From an uncultured Eubacteriales bacterium (GTDB taxonomy: Bacteria; Bacillota; Clostridia; Christensenellales; Aristaeellaceae), in NCBI GenBank assembly GCA_902790495.1, contig CADASK010000013.1:1-37358 (forward strand): a stretch of 37,358 bases of DNA, written 5' to 3'. Within the stretch, counting starts at the first letter, position 1, and every line of letters starts with the position of its first letter. Shown piece by piece: positions 7,127-15,583 of this stretch. The position numbers and the translations under genes were made by a program. A model generated the notes under the pieces. The model saw nothing but the letters and a program-made list of their open reading frames with translations, was not told the origin of the DNA and searched no databases.

Positions 7127-7993
7127 TCAGCCCTTCACCGCGCCGGCCATGCCGTTGATGAAGAACTTCTGGAAGGCGATGAACACCACGATGATGGGCA
7201 CCATGGCGATGGCGCCGCCGGCGCAGATGCCGGTCCAGTCCACGGTGTTCTCACCCTTGAAGGCGTACAGGCCCACGGCCAGGGTGCGGGCGGTGGGGTT
7301 GTTGAGCGTCAGGATCAGCGGGAGCTGGAAGGCATTCCAGGTCCACAGGGATTCCATGATGATGACGGTGGTGGAGATCGGCGAGGACAGGGGCACCATG
7401 ACGCTGACGAAGGTGCGCATGAAGCCGCAGCCGTCGATCTTGGCCGCCTCCTCCAGCTCGTTGGGCACGGTGGAGTAGTAGCTGGAGAACAGCAGCAGGA
7501 ACACCACGTGCGCGCCACCGGCGCCGGAGAGGATGAGGCCCAGCCTCGTGCCGAGGAGGCCCATGCCCTTGACGATCTGGTAGACCGGGATCAGGGTCGA
7601 GACCAGCGGGATGCAGATGGAGGACAGGAAGATGGCCATCAGCAGGCCGCGGCCCACGAACTTATACCGTCCCAGCACGTAGCCCGCCATGTTGGTCATG
7701 ATGAGCACCAGCAGCACCGAGAAGACGGTGACGATGACGGAATTGAGGAAGTAAACCGCGAAGTTGGCCTTGCTCCAGACGCGGGCGTAGTTCTCGAGGG
7801 TGACGCTGCCGGGCAGCAGGGTCAGCTGCTCCTTGAAGAAATCCGCCTGGGGCTTGAAGGAGGAGATGATCGTCCAGACGATGGGATAGATCCAGATCAG
7901 GGAGCAGACCAGCAGCACCGCGTTGATGACGATGCGTCCCGGACGCGGCAGCCTGGGGTTCTTCTTGATCTTGCGGGTCTGAGTGGCTTCCAT
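7127..7993 (-). CDS. CUT1 sugar ABC transporter permease (MalG-like)
   Basis: 288 aa integral membrane protein. A basic N-terminus precedes the first membrane span (about 22-44); further spans lie near 80-108, 115-140, 155-172 and 200-285. The EAA loop for ATPase contact is at 180-200 (ELEEAAKIDGCGFMRTFVSVMVP). The short cytoplasmic tail ends in FINGMAGAVKG, typical of MalG-type partners. ATG start after GGAGGAG, 18 nt after the stop of the MalF-like gene. Confidence 0.93.
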   Translation of the reverse strand: MEATQTRKIKKNPRLPRPGRIVINAVLLVCSLIWIYPIVWTIISSFKPQADFFKEQLTLLPGSVTLENYARVWSKANFAVYFLNSVIVTVFSVLLVLIMTNMAGYVLGRYKFVGRGLLMAIFLSSICIPLVSTLIPVYQIVKGMGLLGTRLGLILSGAGGAHVVFLLLFSSYYSTVPNELEEAAKIDGCGFMRTFVSVMVPLSSPISTTVIIMESLWTWNAFQLPLILTLNNPTARTLAVGLYAFKGENTVDWTGICAGGAIAMVPIIVVFIAFQKFFINGMAGAVKG

Positions 7994-8011
7994 GTTGTTG
8001 CTCCTCCCTTC

Positions 8012-8950
8012 TCACTGCAGGTCCTGCAGCTTGCCCTTCAGGGCGTTGAGCACCGCGCCGATGATGATGACCACGATGCCGAACATCGTCGCCGCCGCCG
8101 AAGCGTAGCCGAAGCGCGGCAGGCCCATGTCCGAGGTGAAGGCCGTGCGGTAGACGAAGGTCGCGATGACGTCGGTGGCGTAGAAGGGGCCGCCGCCGGT
8201 CAGCGTCTGGATCAGGTCGAAGGCCTTGAGGGAGTTGATCGTGCACAGGATCAGGATGATGCCCGCGGTGGGCGCGATGATCGGCACCACCACGCTGAAG
8301 AAGGTGCGGCTGCGCGTCGCGCCGTCCACGCTGGCGGCCTCGATCACGTCCGTCGGCACGCTCTGCAGGGCGGCCAGCCAGTAGATCATGTAGGTGCCCA
8401 TGTCCTTCCACACCGAGACGTAGACCACGGTCTGCATGGCGTACTTGGCGTTGCCCAGCCAGTTGATGTTCTTGTCGATCAGGTTCATGCTCTTCATGGC
8501 ATAGTTGATGATGCCGTTGGAGGACCAGATGAAGACCATCACGATGCCCACGATGGAGGCCGTGACCACCACCGGCACGAAGAGGGACACGCGGTAGGCC
8601 GTGCGCAGCTTCAGCTTCTCATCGTTGAGCAGGTAGGCGAAGAAGAGGGAGATGACCACCTCCAGCGGCACCACCATGATCATGTAGCGGAAGCTGTTTT
8701 TGAAGGCGCCCCAGAACACCGAGTCGTTCAGGAGGCTGCGGTAGTTCTCCAGCCCGACATAGGCCATGTTGCTGGTCATGCCCGACCAGTTGAACAGGGA
8801 GTAGTAGATCGAGCAGAGGATGGGATAGCCCTGGAACAGCAGGTAGAAGATCAGCGTCAGGGACACAAAGGCCCAGCACCAGAGGTTCAGCTTGATCCGG
8901 TTCCTGCGCTGGATGGGACTCCGCACGGCTTTGATGGCATGCTGGCTCAT
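8012..8950 (-). CDS. CUT1 sugar ABC transporter permease (MalF-like)
   Basis: 312 aa. First membrane span at about 22-50, then the periplasm-facing segment FNWSGMTSNMAYVGLENYRSL typical of MalF-type permeases, and further spans from about 85. The EAA loop is at 200-224 (DVIEAASVDGATRSRTFFSVVVP). Its ATG overlaps the stop of the upstream DUF4838 gene (ATGA), so the two are translationally coupled. Works with the MalG-like permease and the binding protein; the substrate is not specified by sequence, but the intracellular beta-glycosidases around it suggest a beta-linked plant oligosaccharide. Confidence 0.93.
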   Translation of the reverse strand: MSQHAIKAVRSPIQRRNRIKLNLWCWAFVSLTLIFYLLFQGYPILCSIYYSLFNWSGMTSNMAYVGLENYRSLLNDSVFWGAFKNSFRYMIMVVPLEVVISLFFAYLLNDEKLKLRTAYRVSLFVPVVVTASIVGIVMVFIWSSNGIINYAMKSMNLIDKNINWLGNAKYAMQTVVYVSVWKDMGTYMIYWLAALQSVPTDVIEAASVDGATRSRTFFSVVVPIIAPTAGIILILCTINSLKAFDLIQTLTGGGPFYATDVIATFVYRTAFTSDMGLPRFGYASAAATMFGIVVIIIGAVLNALKGKLQDLQ

Positions 8951-10824
8951 ACGCGTTCATCTCTTTCTGTGGTCGGCTCGTCGTTCGTCGGGGTGCGCGG
9001 TGTTTCTTTCAGCCCCGTGTACCGCTGCGTCACCTCGATCGCCCGGTACACGTCGAAATCCATCGGATAGACCGCCTCGCGCTCGCGGATGATGCGGCAG
9101 TAGCGGTCGTAGGCGGCCGTGGCGGCGGCCTCGTCGCCCGCGGTGAGGGCGGCCAGGGCGTCCGCGTAGGCGGCGTTCTGCAGGAGCGTGCTCCCATACC
9201 GCCGCAGGATCGGGTCTCCCCTGTCCTCCAGCGTTTCACTCTCCGCCCTGGAGAGCCGGGCGATCTCCCGGTAGCGCCCGGTCAGGTCGGGCCGCAGGCG
9301 CGGGCCGTTGGCGTTGGCGTAGTCCGTGTCGCACAGGGCCGACACCGCCTCGAAGTACACCCGCACGCGCGGGGCGTCCGCGCCGTACAGGCCCTCGAAG
9401 TATGCCTCCGCGACGTCCTCGGGCCGGGTGTCCGCGTCCCAGAGCAGGCGGCCCATGGCGTAGATGGGCAGGGCGTTGGGCATCATGACCCGCAGCTCCT
9501 GGCAGGCGATCAGGCCCTGAAAGCCCAGGCCCCGCACCCGCCGGATGTCCCCGCAGAGAGTGCCGGCGATCTTCAGATAGCCGGGGTCGCCGTAGTGAGC
9601 CCGGCCCAGGTGGTAGTCATAGATGAAGGCGTCCCCCGCGAACACCTGCCGCCAGGCAGCGTAATACCGCAGGTTTTCCCCGATGTCCAGCGGAAGCCGC
9701 ATCGCGTTGCGCCGGTAGGGCGGCGGCTCGCCCGCGGGTACTTCCGCCGGGTAGCCGGTCTCGAAGGTGCGGGAGATCGGGGCGAACATCAGGATGAACC
9801 GCTCCGGATGGCGGATGCGCTCGCGCTCCGGGGGATACAGCAGCTCCTGGTAGAGCAGGAACACGATCCGCGTGGCCAGCCCGGCCTCCGTCAGCGCCTC
9901 GTCGATGCGGTTGAGGATCCGCACGTATTGGTCGCTCAGGGTGGTCTGCCGGCAGGCTTCGCACTCGCAGAGGTTGTTGAAGGTGTCGGCCAGCCAGAAG
10001 TGCACCGCGTCCACCTCGGGATGGGCCTTCGCGTAGGCCACGACGTCGTCCGTCAGGGCCTGCTGCACGTCCTCGCTGGCGTAGCACAGGTTCGTGTTGG
10101 CGGGCACGCCGCCGAAGAGGCGTCTCTCCCCCTTCAGCAGGGCGATGCGGCTGCGGTATCGCGCCTCGCGGGGCTCGGCCTGCGTCTGCCAGCCGTTGCC
10201 CGGATACCCCAGGGCCCGGGAGGTCCAGCCGTGGCCCGCCCGGTGGAGCAGGAGGCCGCGCTTTTTGATCTCCGCGACGAGCGTCCGGTCGAAGGCTTCC
10301 TTTTCCTCCTCCGACAGGGTGCGCGGGGGCATCAGCGGGTTGTTCTGGTGGCTGTACCACCGCTCCCAGAATATGTCCGGCCTGAAGAACTGGGCGAAGC
10401 AGATGTTCATGCCCGCCTTGGGCAACCAGTCGACGTAGGCCAGCATCTGCTCCAGGGATTCCGCGCCCTCGATGCACATGCCCCGGAAGCTGTGGGCAGC
10501 CCGGCTCTCCCGGCGGGGGACCTTCAACTGAGCGCGGTCCGTGAGGCGCGGGATGCGCGTGTAATCCTCCCCCGGCGCCCAGAAGGCGAATCCGATTTCC
10601 TTTAAATAGGCGTAAGCGCCGATCAGCGCGCTTCGCGGGTTGCTGCCGCGGATGGCGATGCGCTCCGCGTCCCCCTCGATGGCGTAGGCGTCCTCCCCGG
10701 AGGGCTCGCCCAGCTCCACGGTGATCCCGGGCAGGCTTTCTTCCGCGAGTCCCGCGAGGCGGAGATACCGCCTCACCTCCTCCGCGGCGAAGGCGAGGGT
10801 GGGATGGCGTTCGCGTTCCGTCAT
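8947..10824 (-). CDS. DUF4838 family protein, GH-like TIM-barrel, first gene of the transport operon
   Basis: 625 aa, no signal peptide, so cytoplasmic. The N-terminal 85 residues resemble the small alpha/beta domain found before GH20/GH67 catalytic barrels (AYAYLKEIGFAFWAPGEDY). A barrel-like central part follows with HFWLADTFNNLCECEACRQT, where the Cys cluster CxCxxC at about residue 285 is a hallmark I associate with DUF4838. The C-terminal 150 residues are mainly helical. No catalytic assignment is established for the family; a glycoside-hydrolase-like role on uronic-acid- or hexosamine-like sugars has been suggested from fold. It is the promoter-proximal gene and shares ATGA with the permease, implying its product is needed as soon as the substrate is imported. 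Confidence 0.75.
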   Translation of the reverse strand: MTERERHPTLAFAAEEVRRYLRLAGLAEESLPGITVELGEPSGEDAYAIEGDAERIAIRGSNPRSALIGAYAYLKEIGFAFWAPGEDYTRIPRLTDRAQLKVPRRESRAAHSFRGMCIEGAESLEQMLAYVDWLPKAGMNICFAQFFRPDIFWERWYSHQNNPLMPPRTLSEEEKEAFDRTLVAEIKKRGLLLHRAGHGWTSRALGYPGNGWQTQAEPREARYRSRIALLKGERRLFGGVPANTNLCYASEDVQQALTDDVVAYAKAHPEVDAVHFWLADTFNNLCECEACRQTTLSDQYVRILNRIDEALTEAGLATRIVFLLYQELLYPPERERIRHPERFILMFAPISRTFETGYPAEVPAGEPPPYRRNAMRLPLDIGENLRYYAAWRQVFAGDAFIYDYHLGRAHYGDPGYLKIAGTLCGDIRRVRGLGFQGLIACQELRVMMPNALPIYAMGRLLWDADTRPEDVAEAYFEGLYGADAPRVRVYFEAVSALCDTDYANANGPRLRPDLTGRYREIARLSRAESETLEDRGDPILRRYGSTLLQNAAYADALAALTAGDEAAATAAYDRYCRIIREREAVYPMDFDVYRAIEVTQRYTGLKETPRTPTNDEPTTERDERV

Positions 10825-10889
10825 GGCGCTTTCCCTGTTCTGCCGCAGCCCGGAGGCTGCCGCGCGGTGTTTGTGGTTGGCGAGTTTGT

Positions 10890-10908
10890 TTATTTAACGA
10901 TTTAATAA
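10890..10908. promoter_or_regulatory. Operator-like palindrome over the -10 of the leftward promoter
   Basis: TTATTTAACGATTTAATAA has perfect TTATT/AATAA ends and an imperfect centre. It overlaps the -10 box at 10905-10910, a position at which a bound repressor would block transcription. Confidence 0.5.
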
Positions 10909-10933
10909 TAGCAGGTTTTGGAGAGCGTGTCAA
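10905..10933 (-). promoter_or_regulatory. Sigma-A promoter for the leftward sugar operon
   Basis: Read on the minus strand: TTGACA (10933-10928), 17-nt spacer, TGC then TATTAT (10910-10905), i.e. a consensus -35 plus an extended -10. It lies 80 nt upstream of the DUF4838 start. Confidence 0.8.
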
Positions 10934-10961
10934 TAGCTATTTATTTTTTCCGGTCTTCCTA

Positions 10962-10990
10962 TTGACAGAATGCCCATCTTCTGATATTTT
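10962..10990 (+). promoter_or_regulatory. Sigma-A promoter for the rightward GH3/EMP-like operon
   Basis: TTGACA (10962-10967), 17-nt spacer, extended -10 TGA-TATTTT (10985-10990). It lies about 37 nt upstream of the GH3 start and is back to back with the leftward promoter. Confidence 0.8.
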
Positions 10991-11006
10991 GTTAAATGAA
11001 TTAACA
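10990..11006. promoter_or_regulatory. Operator-like palindrome over the start site of the rightward promoter
   Basis: TGTTAAATGAATTAACA: perfect 6-bp arms TGTTAA/TTAACA with a 5-nt centre, touching the -10 and covering the expected transcription start. Shares a TTAAAT-n-TTAA core with the site at 10890-10908 (read on the minus strand). Confidence 0.55.
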
Positions 11007-11027
11007 TGCTTCAAGGAGGGAGTCTGC

Positions 11028-13484
11028 ATGGAGCTGTACAAAGATCCGACCCAGCCCGTAGCGGCGCGCGTCGAGGACCTGCTCTCCCGCATGACGCTGG
11101 AGGAGAAGGCGGCGCAGCTGTGCGGCGATCTCCCCGCCGGTTTCATGCGCGACGGCGAGGTGTCGCTGGAGCTGCTGCGGGAGAAGTTCCCTGACGGCCA
11201 CGGCCGCTTCACCCAGTACTCGATGGCCGGCATTGTGGATCCCGTGCAGATCGCCGAGATCAGCAACACCCTGCAGCGCTACTTTGTGGAGGAGACCCGC
11301 CTGGGCATCCCGGTGGCCCTGCAGGCGGAGAATCTCTGCGGCTACCCCGGCGCGGAGGGCACCCTCTTCCCCGCCCAGGTCAACCTGGGCTGCACCTGGG
11401 AGCCGGAGCTGGCGGAGGAGATGGCCCGCATCATCGGCCAGGAGAGCCGCGCCGTGGGCATCAACAGCGCCATGAGCCCGGTGATCGACGTCTCCCGCGA
11501 CCCGCGCTGGGGCCGCACCTACGAGACCTACGGCGAGGATCCCTACCTCATCAGCCAGATGGGCATCCACTACATCCGCGGCATGCAGGGCGACAAGCAG
11601 AACGGCCCGGCCTGCATCGCCAAGCACTTTTTGGGCTATGCCGACAGCCAGGGCGGCCTGAACTGCGCGGTCAGCCGCATCAACGACCGGGAGCTGTACG
11701 AGGTCTTCGCCACGCCCTTCGAGGCGGCGGCCAGGGAGGCGGACGTCTCCGGCATGATGGCCAACTACGGCGAGATCGACGGCCAGTGCGTCGGCGCGAA
11801 CAAGAAGATCGCCCGCACCCTGCTGCGGGACACCATGGGCTTCCGCGGCATGCTGACCAGCGACGGCGCGGGCATCATGAAGATGTACAACTATTTCCAC
11901 ATCGCCCAGAGCTACCCGGAGGCCGGTCTGCTGGCCAAGAAGGGCGGCCTGGACACCGAGATCCCCGTGGGCGGCGCGTTCCGCCACCTGCCCGAGTACG
12001 TGCGCAGCGGCCAGCTGGACGAGCAGCTGATCGACGAGTCCGTCCGCCGCATCCTGACCATCAAGTTTGAGTACGGCCTGTTCGAGCATCCCTATGTGGA
12101 CGTGGAGCAGGTGCGCGGGGCCATGACCAACGCCCGCAAGGCCGAGGTCAGCCGCCATATCGCCGAAAAGTCCATCACCCTGCTGCAGAACGACGGCGTC
12201 CTCCCGCTGAAGCCCGGCCTGAGGCTGGCCGTCATCGGCCCCCACGCCGACAACCTGCGCTACCCCATCAGCGGCTACACCTACCCGGCCTACATTGAGA
12301 TGATGAAGGCCGGCGCGGAGGACGACGGCTCCGTCACCTTCAACGGCATCGCCGACGAGGCGGCCAAGGAGAAGCAGCCCGGCAAGACCAAGGCCGGCGG
12401 CAGCAACATGTTCGCCTCCATGCTCGCCCTGTTCTCCGAGGAGGACCGGGAGCGGCTGAACGACCTGCCCTCCCTGCTGCGCGGCATGGGCTCCCGCAGC
12501 CTGCGCGAGGTGCTGGCGGATCGCTTCAGCGTCACCTACGCCCAGGGCTGCGACATCATCCGCGAGGACACCTCCGGCATCGCCGAGGCGGTTCGCGCCG
12601 CCGAGGACAGCGACGCGGTGGTTCTGGCCATGGGCGGCAACTGCGGCTGGGTGCACGTGACCGGCGGCGAGGGCAAGGACCGCAGCCACCTGGATCTGCC
12701 CGGCGTACAGCAGCAGCTGCTGGAGGCCGTGTGCGCCGTCGGCAAGCCCGTGGTGTTGGTGCTCTACGGCCCCGGCGTGTTCGCGATTCCGTGGGCGAAG
12801 GAGCATGTCTCCGCCATCGTGCAGGCCTTCATGCCCGGCGCGGAGGCGGGCCGCGTCGTCGCCGACGTGCTGGACGGCACGGTCAATCCCGGCGGCCACC
12901 TGCCCTTCACCGTGCCGCACCACATCGGCCAGCTACCCATCGTCTACAACCACCGGGTCGGCTCCGGCTTCTCCTCCGGCAGCGACGAGAGCGCCAGCCT
13001 GATCTTCTCCGGCGGCTACGTGGACGGCACGGACAAGCCCCTCTTCCCCTTCGGCCACGGCCTGAGCTACACCGCCTTCGAGGTCAGCCCCATGGCGCTC
13101 TCCTCCCGGGAGCTGCCCACGGACGGGGCCGTCGACGTCGCCTGCACAGTGAAGAACACCGGCGAGCGGGACGGCGACCAGGTGCTGCAGCTCTACTATC
13201 ACTTCTCCGGGGCCCACGTCATCCGGCCCAACATGCAGCTTGTCGCCTTCCGCCGCGTGCACCTGAAGGCCGGCGAGAGCAAGAAGATCGTCTTCCGCCT
13301 GGAGGCGGCGGAGCTGGGCTATTACAACGAGGACATGGTCTTCGGCGTGGAGCCGGGCCCGGCGGAGCTGAAGCTGGGCGTCAGCAGCGCGGACATCGTC
13401 GACGCCCAGCCCATCACCCTGACCGGCCAGCCCGTGAATCTGATGGGCCGGCGCGTATACACCTGCAAGAGCGAGGAAATCTGA
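11028..13484 (+). CDS. GH3 family beta-glycosidase (beta-glucosidase/beta-xylosidase type)
   Basis: 818 aa from the ATG at 11028 (AAGGAGG upstream); a longer frame starting in the promoter is rejected. No signal peptide, so cytoplasmic. GH3 N-terminal barrel with SPVIDVSRDPRWGRTYETYGEDP (150-172), the KHF motif at 199-201 and the nucleophile loop GMLTSDGAG, giving Asp279. The alpha/beta-sandwich domain starts near 380 (KSITLLQNDGVLPLK) and a fibronectin-III-like domain closes the protein after about 690. Removes terminal beta-linked sugars from imported oligosaccharides. As first gene of the ten-gene rightward operon it supplies the monosaccharide for the EMP-like enzymes that follow. Confidence 0.93.
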   Translation: MELYKDPTQPVAARVEDLLSRMTLEEKAAQLCGDLPAGFMRDGEVSLELLREKFPDGHGRFTQYSMAGIVDPVQIAEISNTLQRYFVEETRLGIPVALQAENLCGYPGAEGTLFPAQVNLGCTWEPELAEEMARIIGQESRAVGINSAMSPVIDVSRDPRWGRTYETYGEDPYLISQMGIHYIRGMQGDKQNGPACIAKHFLGYADSQGGLNCAVSRINDRELYEVFATPFEAAAREADVSGMMANYGEIDGQCVGANKKIARTLLRDTMGFRGMLTSDGAGIMKMYNYFHIAQSYPEAGLLAKKGGLDTEIPVGGAFRHLPEYVRSGQLDEQLIDESVRRILTIKFEYGLFEHPYVDVEQVRGAMTNARKAEVSRHIAEKSITLLQNDGVLPLKPGLRLAVIGPHADNLRYPISGYTYPAYIEMMKAGAEDDGSVTFNGIADEAAKEKQPGKTKAGGSNMFASMLALFSEEDRERLNDLPSLLRGMGSRSLREVLADRFSVTYAQGCDIIREDTSGIAEAVRAAEDSDAVVLAMGGNCGWVHVTGGEGKDRSHLDLPGVQQQLLEAVCAVGKPVVLVLYGPGVFAIPWAKEHVSAIVQAFMPGAEAGRVVADVLDGTVNPGGHLPFTVPHHIGQLPIVYNHRVGSGFSSGSDESASLIFSGGYVDGTDKPLFPFGHGLSYTAFEVSPMALSSRELPTDGAVDVACTVKNTGERDGDQVLQLYYHFSGAHVIRPNMQLVAFRRVHLKAGESKKIVFRLEAAELGYYNEDMVFGVEPGPAELKLGVSSADIVDAQPITLTGQPVNLMGRRVYTCKSEEI

Positions 13485-13521
13485 GCCTTCACGAGCGTTT
13501 GATGATAAGGGAGGAATTGCC

Positions 13522-14676
13522 ATGTTAGTTCCCATGAGAGCCATCCTGGAGGCCGCCGACACCTACCGCTACGGCCAGGCCGCCTTCAACATGAACAGCT
13601 ACGGCCAGATTGAGGCCGCCGTGCGCGTGCACGAGCTGCTCCACTCCGGCGCGATCCTGCAAGGCGCGGAGGCCTCCAACGCCTACATGGGCGGCGCGGA
13701 GGACTTCATGCACGGCGACATCGAGCAGAAGCGCCGGGGCGCGAAGGCCATCGGTGACGCCGTGAAGGCCTGCGGCGAAGGCAGCCCCGTGCCCATCGCC
13801 CTGCACCTCGACCACGGCAAGAGCCTGGAGAGCGTGAAGGCCTGCATCGACGGCGGCTACACCTCCGTGATGATCGACGGCAGCAGCCTCCCCTACGAGG
13901 ACAACGTGGCCCTGACCCGCGAGGTCGTGCGCTACGCCCACCCCTACGGCGTCACCGTGGAGGGCGAGCTGGGCGTGCTGGCCGGCGTGGAGGATCACGT
14001 CTTCTCCGCCACCAGCACCTACACCAACCCCATGCAGGCCATCGACTTCTTCAAGAAGACCGGCTGCGACGCCCTGGCCATCAGCTACGGCACCTGCCAC
14101 GGGGCCAACAAGGGCAAGGACACAAAGATCCGCCGGGAGATCGCCATCGCCACCAAGGAGTGCATGATGCACGAGGGGATCGACGGCTTCCTGGTCAGCC
14201 ACGGCTCCTCCACCGTGCCCCAGGAGTATGTGCAGCAGATCAACGAGATGGGCGGCCAGCTGGAGAACGCCTTCGGCATCGACGTGAACCAGCTGGTGGA
14301 CGTCGCCCACTGCGGCATCAACAAGATCAACGTGGACACCGACATCCGTCTGGCCTGCACCCGCAACATCCTGAAGCTCTTCCTGGATCACCCCGAGCTG
14401 CAGCAGAGCGCCGCCATCGGCGATATCTTCGCCCGCATGCGCGCCAACCCCAAGAACTTCGACCCCCGGAACTACCTGCAGAGCATCATGGACACCGTGG
14501 TCCATGGCCCCATCCCGAATGCGGACGTGGAGAAGATCGTCGCCTGCATGAAGGACGGCGTCATGGAATCCATCGCGCCGCTGCTGGTGCAGTTCGGCAG
14601 CTACCGCAAGAGCCACCTGATCCGGCCCGTGACGCTGGAGCAGATGGCGGATCGCTACAGGAAGGAGGGCATCTGA
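13522..14676 (+). CDS. fba: Class II (zinc) fructose-bisphosphate aldolase family protein, long B-type
   Basis: 384 aa. Motifs in order: HLDHG (95-99; Asp97 and zinc His98), GYTSVMIDGSSLPYEDN (112-128), VEGELG (146-151), YGTCHGANKG (189-198; zinc His193), SHGSS (226-230; zinc His227), INVDTD (269-274), FDPRNYL (313-319). It cleaves or condenses a ketose 1-phosphate or bisphosphate to DHAP plus an aldehyde. The DHAP-side and zinc residues look normal, so an aldolase releasing DHAP is well supported. Whether the other half is glyceraldehyde 3-phosphate or an analogue is open, given the altered isomerases in this operon. AAGGGAGGAATTGCC precedes the ATG. Confidence 0.88.
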   Translation: MLVPMRAILEAADTYRYGQAAFNMNSYGQIEAAVRVHELLHSGAILQGAEASNAYMGGAEDFMHGDIEQKRRGAKAIGDAVKACGEGSPVPIALHLDHGKSLESVKACIDGGYTSVMIDGSSLPYEDNVALTREVVRYAHPYGVTVEGELGVLAGVEDHVFSATSTYTNPMQAIDFFKKTGCDALAISYGTCHGANKGKDTKIRREIAIATKECMMHEGIDGFLVSHGSSTVPQEYVQQINEMGGQLENAFGIDVNQLVDVAHCGINKINVDTDIRLACTRNILKLFLDHPELQQSAAIGDIFARMRANPKNFDPRNYLQSIMDTVVHGPIPNADVEKIVACMKDGVMESIAPLLVQFGSYRKSHLIRPVTLEQMADRYRKEGI

Positions 14677-14678
14677 GC

Positions 14679-15524
14679 ATGAAGCATCTGTGCCTGAATC
14701 TCAAGCGCTTCGACGTGCCCGCGGCCGAGGGCGGCGTCAACCGCCTGGCGGAGGGCGGCGCCTGGGCCAAGACCATCGTCCGCGCCGTGAAGGATGAGCT
14801 GGAGACCTACCGCGGTGCGGCCCGCTTCCCGATGTATTTCCCGGAGGCCCACGTCATCCCCGCCGCCGGCGCAGCCGAGGGCAGCAGTGTCATCGAGGTC
14901 GGATGCCAGAGCGTCTACCGCCAGGATGTGGCCCCCGGCGTCAACTTCGGCGCCTACACCACCAACCGCCCCGCCGCGGCCATGAAGGCCCTGGGCGTCA
15001 CCAGCACCATCATCGGCCACTGCGAGGAGCGGGCCGACAAGCTGGGCGTGCTGCAGGAGGCGGGCGTGACGGACACCGCCGCCGTCTCCCGGCTGCTGAA
15101 TAAGGAGATCGCCTGCGCCGTCAGCCAGGGCATGACCGTGACCTACTGCATCGGCGAGAAGGCCGAGGAACGCGACCGCTGGCAGGAGGTGCTCACGGAG
15201 CAGCTCTCCGTGGGGCTGAAGGGCATCGACACGAAGAACGTCATCATCGCCTACGAGCCCATCTGGGCCATCGGCCCGGGCAAGACCCCGCCCGGCGCGG
15301 ACGTGATCGCACCCATCGCCCGCTTCATCAAGGAGCAGACCGGCGGCATGCCGGTGGTGTACGGCGGCGGGCTGAAGCAGGACAACGCGGAGATGCTGGC
15401 GTCGATTGAGGAGATTGACGGCGGGCTGATTGCCCTCACGAGGTTCCAGGGGGAGATTGGGTTCTACCCCGATGAGTATCTGGAGATTATTCGCATTTAT
15501 ATGCAGCATTGCAAACAGAGCTAA
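14679..15524 (+). CDS. Divergent triosephosphate isomerase homologue
   Basis: 281 aa from the ATG at 14679, 2 nt after the aldolase stop, with GGAGGG inside the aldolase end. The TIM catalytic set is kept: Lys9 (LNLKRFD in place of GNWKMN), His114 (IIGHCEER) and Glu193 (AYEPIWAIG). The phosphate-gripping parts are not: flexible loop 6 reads GPGKTPP, loop 7 is GGGL instead of GGSV, and loop 8 is DGGLIALTRF where TIM has DGALVGGASL, so the Gly-Gly pair that binds phosphate is lost and an Arg added. It is about 30 residues longer than normal TIM. Probably an aldose-ketose isomerase for a different small substrate; classical TIM activity cannot be excluded. Confidence 0.85.
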   Translation: MKHLCLNLKRFDVPAAEGGVNRLAEGGAWAKTIVRAVKDELETYRGAARFPMYFPEAHVIPAAGAAEGSSVIEVGCQSVYRQDVAPGVNFGAYTTNRPAAAMKALGVTSTIIGHCEERADKLGVLQEAGVTDTAAVSRLLNKEIACAVSQGMTVTYCIGEKAEERDRWQEVLTEQLSVGLKGIDTKNVIIAYEPIWAIGPGKTPPGADVIAPIARFIKEQTGGMPVVYGGGLKQDNAEMLASIEEIDGGLIALTRFQGEIGFYPDEYLEIIRIYMQHCKQS

Positions 15525-15583
15525 CATGGCCGATACTTTGTTTGCGCACTTGCTCAGGAAAGACCACATCAGGAGGAGATACC

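Noticed and set aside
11001-12923. Very long open frame on the minus strand opposite the GH3 gene
   Set aside because: Composition (Val, His, Gly, Asp, Leu rich, few Lys) is that of an antisense frame of a GC-rich gene; no start signals and no family motifs. The same applies to long antisense frames opposite the LarA-like, GH120, GH1, rarA and helicase genes.
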